Part shown: in pieces, positions 63,343 to 64,000 of the stretch
Position numbering within the stretch: position 1 is the stretch's first letter
Layout: the number at the start of each line of letters is the position of its first letter
Source of the DNA: Plantibacter sp. PA-3-X8
GTDB taxonomy: Bacteria > Actinomycetota > Actinomycetes > Actinomycetales > Microbacteriaceae
Reading direction: 5' to 3'
Length of the DNA stretch: 64,000 nt
Assembly (NCBI RefSeq): GCF_003856975.1
Contig: NZ_CP033107.1
Location: 1,550,001-1,614,000 of the forward strand
Notes under the pieces: model-generated
Seen by the model: only the letters and a program-made list of their open reading frames with translations
Told to the model about the DNA's origin: nothing
Databases searched by the model: none
Position numbers and translations under genes: made by a program

Positions 63343-64000
63343 GTGCCAGAGACCCCGCTCCACCCGGACGACCCGGTCGCCGGTCCCGATCAGGCCGAGA
63401 GCCCGATGGCTGGCGTCGGTCCGTGGCAGGGGGAGTGGCCGGACGACCCGTGGTACGACCCCGCGCTGCTGCGCGACGGCGACACCCGGAACGTCGTCGA
63501 CCGCTACCGGTACTGGTCGATGGAGGCCATCGTCGCCGACATCGACGACCACCGCCACCCGTTCCACGTCGCCATCGAGAACTGGCAGCACGACATGAAC
63601 ATCGGGTCGATCGTGCGCACCGCCAACGCGTTCGCCGCCGACACCGTCCACATCGTCGGACGCCGTCGCTGGAACAAACGTGGAGCCATGGTGACCGACC
63701 GCTACCAGCACGTCGAGCACCACGTCGACGTCGCGGCGCTCGTCGCCTGGGCGTCGGCGGCCGAGCTGCCGATCATCGCGATCGACAACGTGCCGGGATC
63801 GGTTCCGATCGAGACGTTCAGGCTTCCCGAGCGGTGCCTCCTCCTCTTCGGACAGGAGGGGCCGGGGCTCTCACCGGAGGCGCTCGCCGCGGCCGATGCG
63901 GTGCTCGAGATCACCCAGTTCGGGTCGACGAGATCGATCAACGCGTCCGCGGCAGCGGCCGTCGCGATGCACGCCTGGGTCATGCAGCACGTCTCCTTCG
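63343..64000 (+). CDS. TrmH/SpoU-family RNA methyltransferase, 3' end outside the window
   Basis: 219 codons to the right edge, GTG start at 63343. TAGGGT (63331-63336) is 6 nt upstream, giving a leaderless message. After about 55 residues of Pro/Asp-rich lead come NWQHDMNIGSIVRTANAFAA (SpoU motif 1), LLLFGQEGPGLSPEAL (motif 2, knot) and TRSINASAAAAVAMHAW (motif 3). It methylates a ribose 2'-OH in tRNA or rRNA using S-adenosylmethionine. The reading frame is still open at 64000 and the last residues of the knot are cut off. Confidence 0.9.
   Translation, partial: MPETPLHPDDPVAGPDQAESPMAGVGPWQGEWPDDPWYDPALLRDGDTRNVVDRYRYWSMEAIVADIDDHRHPFHVAIENWQHDMNIGSIVRTANAFAADTVHIVGRRRWNKRGAMVTDRYQHVEHHVDVAALVAWASAAELPIIAIDNVPGSVPIETFRLPERCLLLFGQEGPGLSPEALAAADAVLEITQFGSTRSINASAAAAVAMHAWVMQHVSF

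Overview
The window is a 64 kb piece of a high-GC actinobacterial chromosome. Gene density is high, starts are ATG or GTG, several mRNAs look leaderless, and gene families such as DUF6297, DUF6421, DUF1345 and an N-domain-less ClpB are present. Together with IdeR/DtxR and HAIR (HspR) operators this points to Microbacteriaceae (Plantibacter/Curtobacterium/Clavibacter-like). The genus cannot be fixed from sequence reading alone. No tRNA, rRNA, CRISPR array, transposase or phage gene was seen, and no gene-free gap exceeds 300 bp.

Layout. 1-2518: two glycosyltransferases, one cut by the left edge, probably for glycolipid synthesis. 2524-7295: GH3 beta-glucosidase, then a divergent ABC ATPase with a DUF6297 membrane partner. 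7408-14114: siderophore uptake genes (lipoprotein receptor, ATPase, two permeases, FAD siderophore-interacting protein) with two DtxR/IdeR-like boxes. They are split by a two-gene cassette of unknown exported proteins bounded by copies of an intergenic palindromic repeat. 14167-16399: HspR-type operator and clpB. 16623-18821: PrsW protease and two small proteins. 18989-23758: nitroreductase, acetyl-CoA synthetase, quinone oxidoreductase and a pair of very acidic proteins. 23885-28031: lipase maturation factor homologue, threonine synthase and threonine aldolase. 28211-35608: ABC-2 exporter with an acidic partner, aldo/keto reductase, NarL-type two-component system and a DUF6421 protein. 35769-38708: sulfonate/taurine-type ABC importer. 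38840-41048: TetR divergent from DUF1304 and an NADP oxidoreductase, around a perfect palindrome.

41128-49811: amino-acid dehydrogenase, AEC and APC transporters, an LPXTG-anchored DUF4832 protein, exonuclease III, DedA, and a LysR regulator divergent from a 40-residue membrane peptide. 49917-56919: a gamma-glutamylation amine-utilisation cluster: GntR regulator, SDR, aldehyde dehydrogenase, gamma-glutamyl hydrolase and glutamine-synthetase-like ligase on the minus strand, with a divergent ethanolamine/amino-acid permease. It has no amine oxidase. An SDR sits where an oxidase would be expected, which suggests an amino alcohol such as ethanolamine as substrate. 57081-64000: pyrE overlapping the gene for a 1,227-residue disordered tail-anchored protein, then alcohol dehydrogenase, HAD phosphatase and a TrmH methyltransferase cut by the right edge.

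The most interesting non-coding structure is: (i) a roughly 110-bp palindromic repeat in three copies, two of which flank the cassette inside the siderophore locus; (ii) six copies of a TTCGACAGGCTC-type short repeat in gene junctions; (iii) at least fourteen TANNNT boxes exactly 6-7 nt before a start codon, implying many leaderless mRNAs; (iv) several long perfect hairpins, some sharing a TCAGGA core.
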